Assembly (NCBI GenBank): GCA_023055355.1
Contig: JALJCS010000024.1
Location: 9,315,501 to 9,379,500, forward strand
Source: Agelaius tricolor
Taxonomy: Eukaryota; Chordata; Aves; Passeriformes; Icteridae
Length of the DNA stretch: 64,000 nt
Direction: 5' to 3'
Shown: positions 61,803 through 64,000 of the stretch, one piece after another
Numbering within the stretch: position 1 is the stretch's first letter
Layout of the letters: each line of letters starts with the position of its first letter
Translations under genes and position numbers: made by a program
The notes under the pieces: generated by a model
Database searches by the model: none
The model's input: only the letters and a program-made list of their open reading frames with translations
Told to the model about the DNA's origin: nothing

Positions 61803-61818
61803 TTTTTTTTTTTTTTTT
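61803..61818. repeat. T16 homopolymer
   Basis: Sixteen T preceded by AAACAC and followed by AAATACTAG. On the minus strand it is an A16 run, with no recognised retrocopy beside it. Confidence 0.93.
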
Positions 61819-62529
61819 AAATACTAGAACACACATTCCTCTATCTTCAGTTCCTCAAGGGTGGGGCAGTTTGGCCAAGAGAGACACTGCTGGAACAGCA
61901 GCAGCAGCAGCCCTGGGACTGCAGCTGGAGCTGTATGGCCAAGCCAGAGCATAATTCCTCTGCCTGCATCCTTCACACTCCAGTGTGGCTCGGTGAGGCT
62001 GGAGATCCAATTCTGCAGCCATCCATCTTGATGTGATCGATGAAAGTACAGTCCCCTACAACGGCAAGTCTCAACAGGCAACACTGAATTCTGATTTAAG
62101 TAACTTCCAACTCTGACCACCTGAGTCAGTGGCCACATCTTTATATTAAAGACAGCAAAACACTACAACTCCAAAGGCTGGAAATGGAAGAAGACCAAAT
62201 ACAATAATTTCATATCCATATGGGCTTATTTCTATCATTGTTTTTTATTTCCTTAATGGCTTTAAATATCTTCTGTATCCCAGATAAATGTGCAAATTAG
62301 ACTCCTTCTTTGCATAAACTACAAGTTTCTCTATAGCTATGTACACATTAAAGTAATCTTTGCAAATGTCTACAATTTTAAAAAAGCAACAAAGGCAGCA
62401 CAAATAATCTGAAATCTTCCTGTTCCCCTGAAATGCAGGGTGGGTAATTTTCTTTAACCATCTGTCCTGGCTACTTTAAACAAATCATAATGCCCCCACT
62501 CATCTGAAGACAAACTTTTGTGACATCTC

Positions 62530-62567
62530 TGCTGCACCAAGCAATGGGTGCTACACCAAGCAAATGG
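62530..62567. repeat. 19-bp imperfect tandem duplication
   Basis: TGCTGCACCAAGCAATGGG (62530-62548) is followed by TGCTACACCAAGCAAATGG (62549-62567), with a few substitutions between the two. Confidence 0.88.
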
Positions 62568-64000
62568 ATTTTCAATACCATGCTAGCTGCCACCATTAAT
62601 ACCCCTTTGCTTGGACTGCTTAGATAGAGCTGTCTTGATTTAAGATCTCCCCTTCAGCTCAGCCCTGATCAGAGTAGCATCAGAAACCTAGCAGTATATT
62701 TAAAGTTATTCACTGTAATGAAGCCATACCACACACAGAAGGAGTCTATTGTCAAAGCATAATTGCCATTGCTGGTACACCTTGGGACCTCCAGACTGGA
62801 TTACTGTATTGATTTTTACATGGAGCAGTTGTGGATCACTTAAAAGTTGCAAGCAATGGAGAAAGCAGCCATCAACAAGGAACACAACAATTTTTCAAGC
62901 CATATTTCTGCCCTGTTAACCCTAATACAGCTCAGGATCTTGGTGCTGAGCTATGAAAGGTTAGGTTCAAGCTATTTTTAAGATCACCTTTCTTCCTCAG
63001 AGTGTTGTAATGTTAAAGGAAGCCTCCTAGTTTTAATTAATAATATCAACAGCAGGACATTTTTATTGAAGCAGATTTAACAGTGGCCTATTGTTTCTGT
63101 ACAGATCTGATACAGTTCTATCTCTCTATGTTTAGGACAAGGTAGATGACTATGATGACACACACATGGCAAACAGGAACCTACACAAACACATCCCTGC
63201 AGTACATGAATGCCTCTTTTTCATTTCAAAAATATTTTAAAGCCTTGTCTTAAATTTGCAAATCCTTTAACCAGGCTGCCTTTACAATCCCCTCATTTTC
63301 CATGGCCTTGCAGGATAGCTCTGCTCTCGAGAAACAATGCAGCTTTGAGTGAAGCAGCAAGGACCACGTATTTTCAATGGCTGGATGCCAAATATTAAAG
63401 TCCTTGTCAAAAGAAATTTGCCAAAGACTGATATTTAACTCCAAACATAAACTACATTTTGGGGAGACCTTTCTCTAGGTAAACCATTGATAAAAATCAT
63501 CCCCACAAGGGGAAAAAAGCATGTTTGATTCATATCCTTGTGAATGCAGAGAAATAACTGTCTTGATGGGAGTGGACACTGATAGTCTTATTTTTTTTTA
63601 AATAAAGCTTGATAAACATATCAAGATTCATACCTCAGTGGAAACTAAATTGTGTTTCTAAATCTTCATCTATAGATCTTTGAAAGTACTTAGTGTCTGA
63701 TGTTGGGTGATTCTGTTTTCTGTGCTTTGAAAATCAAACCATGTACTTCAAAGCCCAGGGAGGATTTAAGCAGCAATTTTGAAAAAAACCCACCCACCCC
63801 AAAACCAAACTAACTTCAAAACCTACCTTTCAAATCATATATGACCAAAGAAAGGAAGGGTTGCATGATATCTGTATGTCTTAATCCTGGCATGGGTATA
63901 TTTATTTCTACTGCCTTTGATCAATAAGCAGTAGAAATCCATGCACCTGGGAAGTTAAAACAGAAATCACAGCCTGACTCAGCAGCTTCTCCCACACACA

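Larger units (their letters stand above)
60626..64000. other. AT-rich unique non-coding DNA
   Basis: No gene is recognised up to the end of the window. Minor features are a T16 run at 61803-61818, a short CAG run at 61896-61911, a 19-bp tandem duplication at 62530-62567 and an A/C-rich tract at 63781-63810. Confidence 0.55.

Noticed and set aside
1..64000. CRISPR array, operon or phage-like system
   Set aside because: There are no regularly spaced repeats, no tightly packed coding frames with ribosome binding sites, and the CR1 content shows vertebrate DNA.

Overview
The window looks like bird nuclear DNA, most likely from the intergenic space or a large intron of a macrochromosome. The evidence is three relics of CR1 LINE retrotransposons, the dominant avian LINE, all on the minus strand (about 8788-9110, 35929-36125 and 37511-38134). 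The third encodes a stretch that matches the C-terminal part of CR1 ORF2 and ends in the usual CR1 3' terminus. A degenerate tRNA-Ile(AAU)-like sequence at 17539-17605 could be a tRNA pseudogene or the head of a tRNA-Ile-derived SINE of the kind known from passerines. That would favour a passerine, but it is only suggestive.

I found no protein-coding gene, rRNA, intact tRNA, CRISPR array or prokaryotic feature. Open frames are short (none over 166 codons), scattered on both strands, often in low-complexity or repeat sequence, and none resembles a protein I know apart from the CR1 fragment. The bulk is AT-rich unique sequence. A few modestly GC-richer patches stand out (about 11281-11520, 28490-28980, 46240-46660, 60400-60625). 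None has an obvious function.

Layout: 1-8.7 kb, AT-rich unique DNA with one possible regulatory element; 8.7-9.1 kb, two inverted repeats and a CR1 relic; 9.1-19 kb, unique DNA with a possible LTR relic (14.8-15.07 kb), the tRNA-Ile-like relic and two possible conserved non-coding elements; 19-23.2 kb, simple repeats including a run of 19 G; 23.2-35.9 kb, unique DNA with two more possible regulatory elements (28.98-29.53 and 33.29-33.56 kb); 35.9-38.1 kb, two CR1 relics and a perfect 77-bp tandem duplication; 38.1-57.5 kb, featureless AT-rich DNA; 57.5-58.9 kb, a cluster of simple repeats, a potential G-quadruplex and a 20-bp perfect palindrome; 58.9-64 kb, unique DNA with a GC-richer patch.

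No new multi-gene system is visible. The most worthwhile leads are the 77-bp duplication, the inverted repeat at the end of the first CR1, the tRNA-Ile-like relic, the nested palindrome at 58.88 kb and the clustered homeodomain-type AT-rich elements that may be conserved enhancers.
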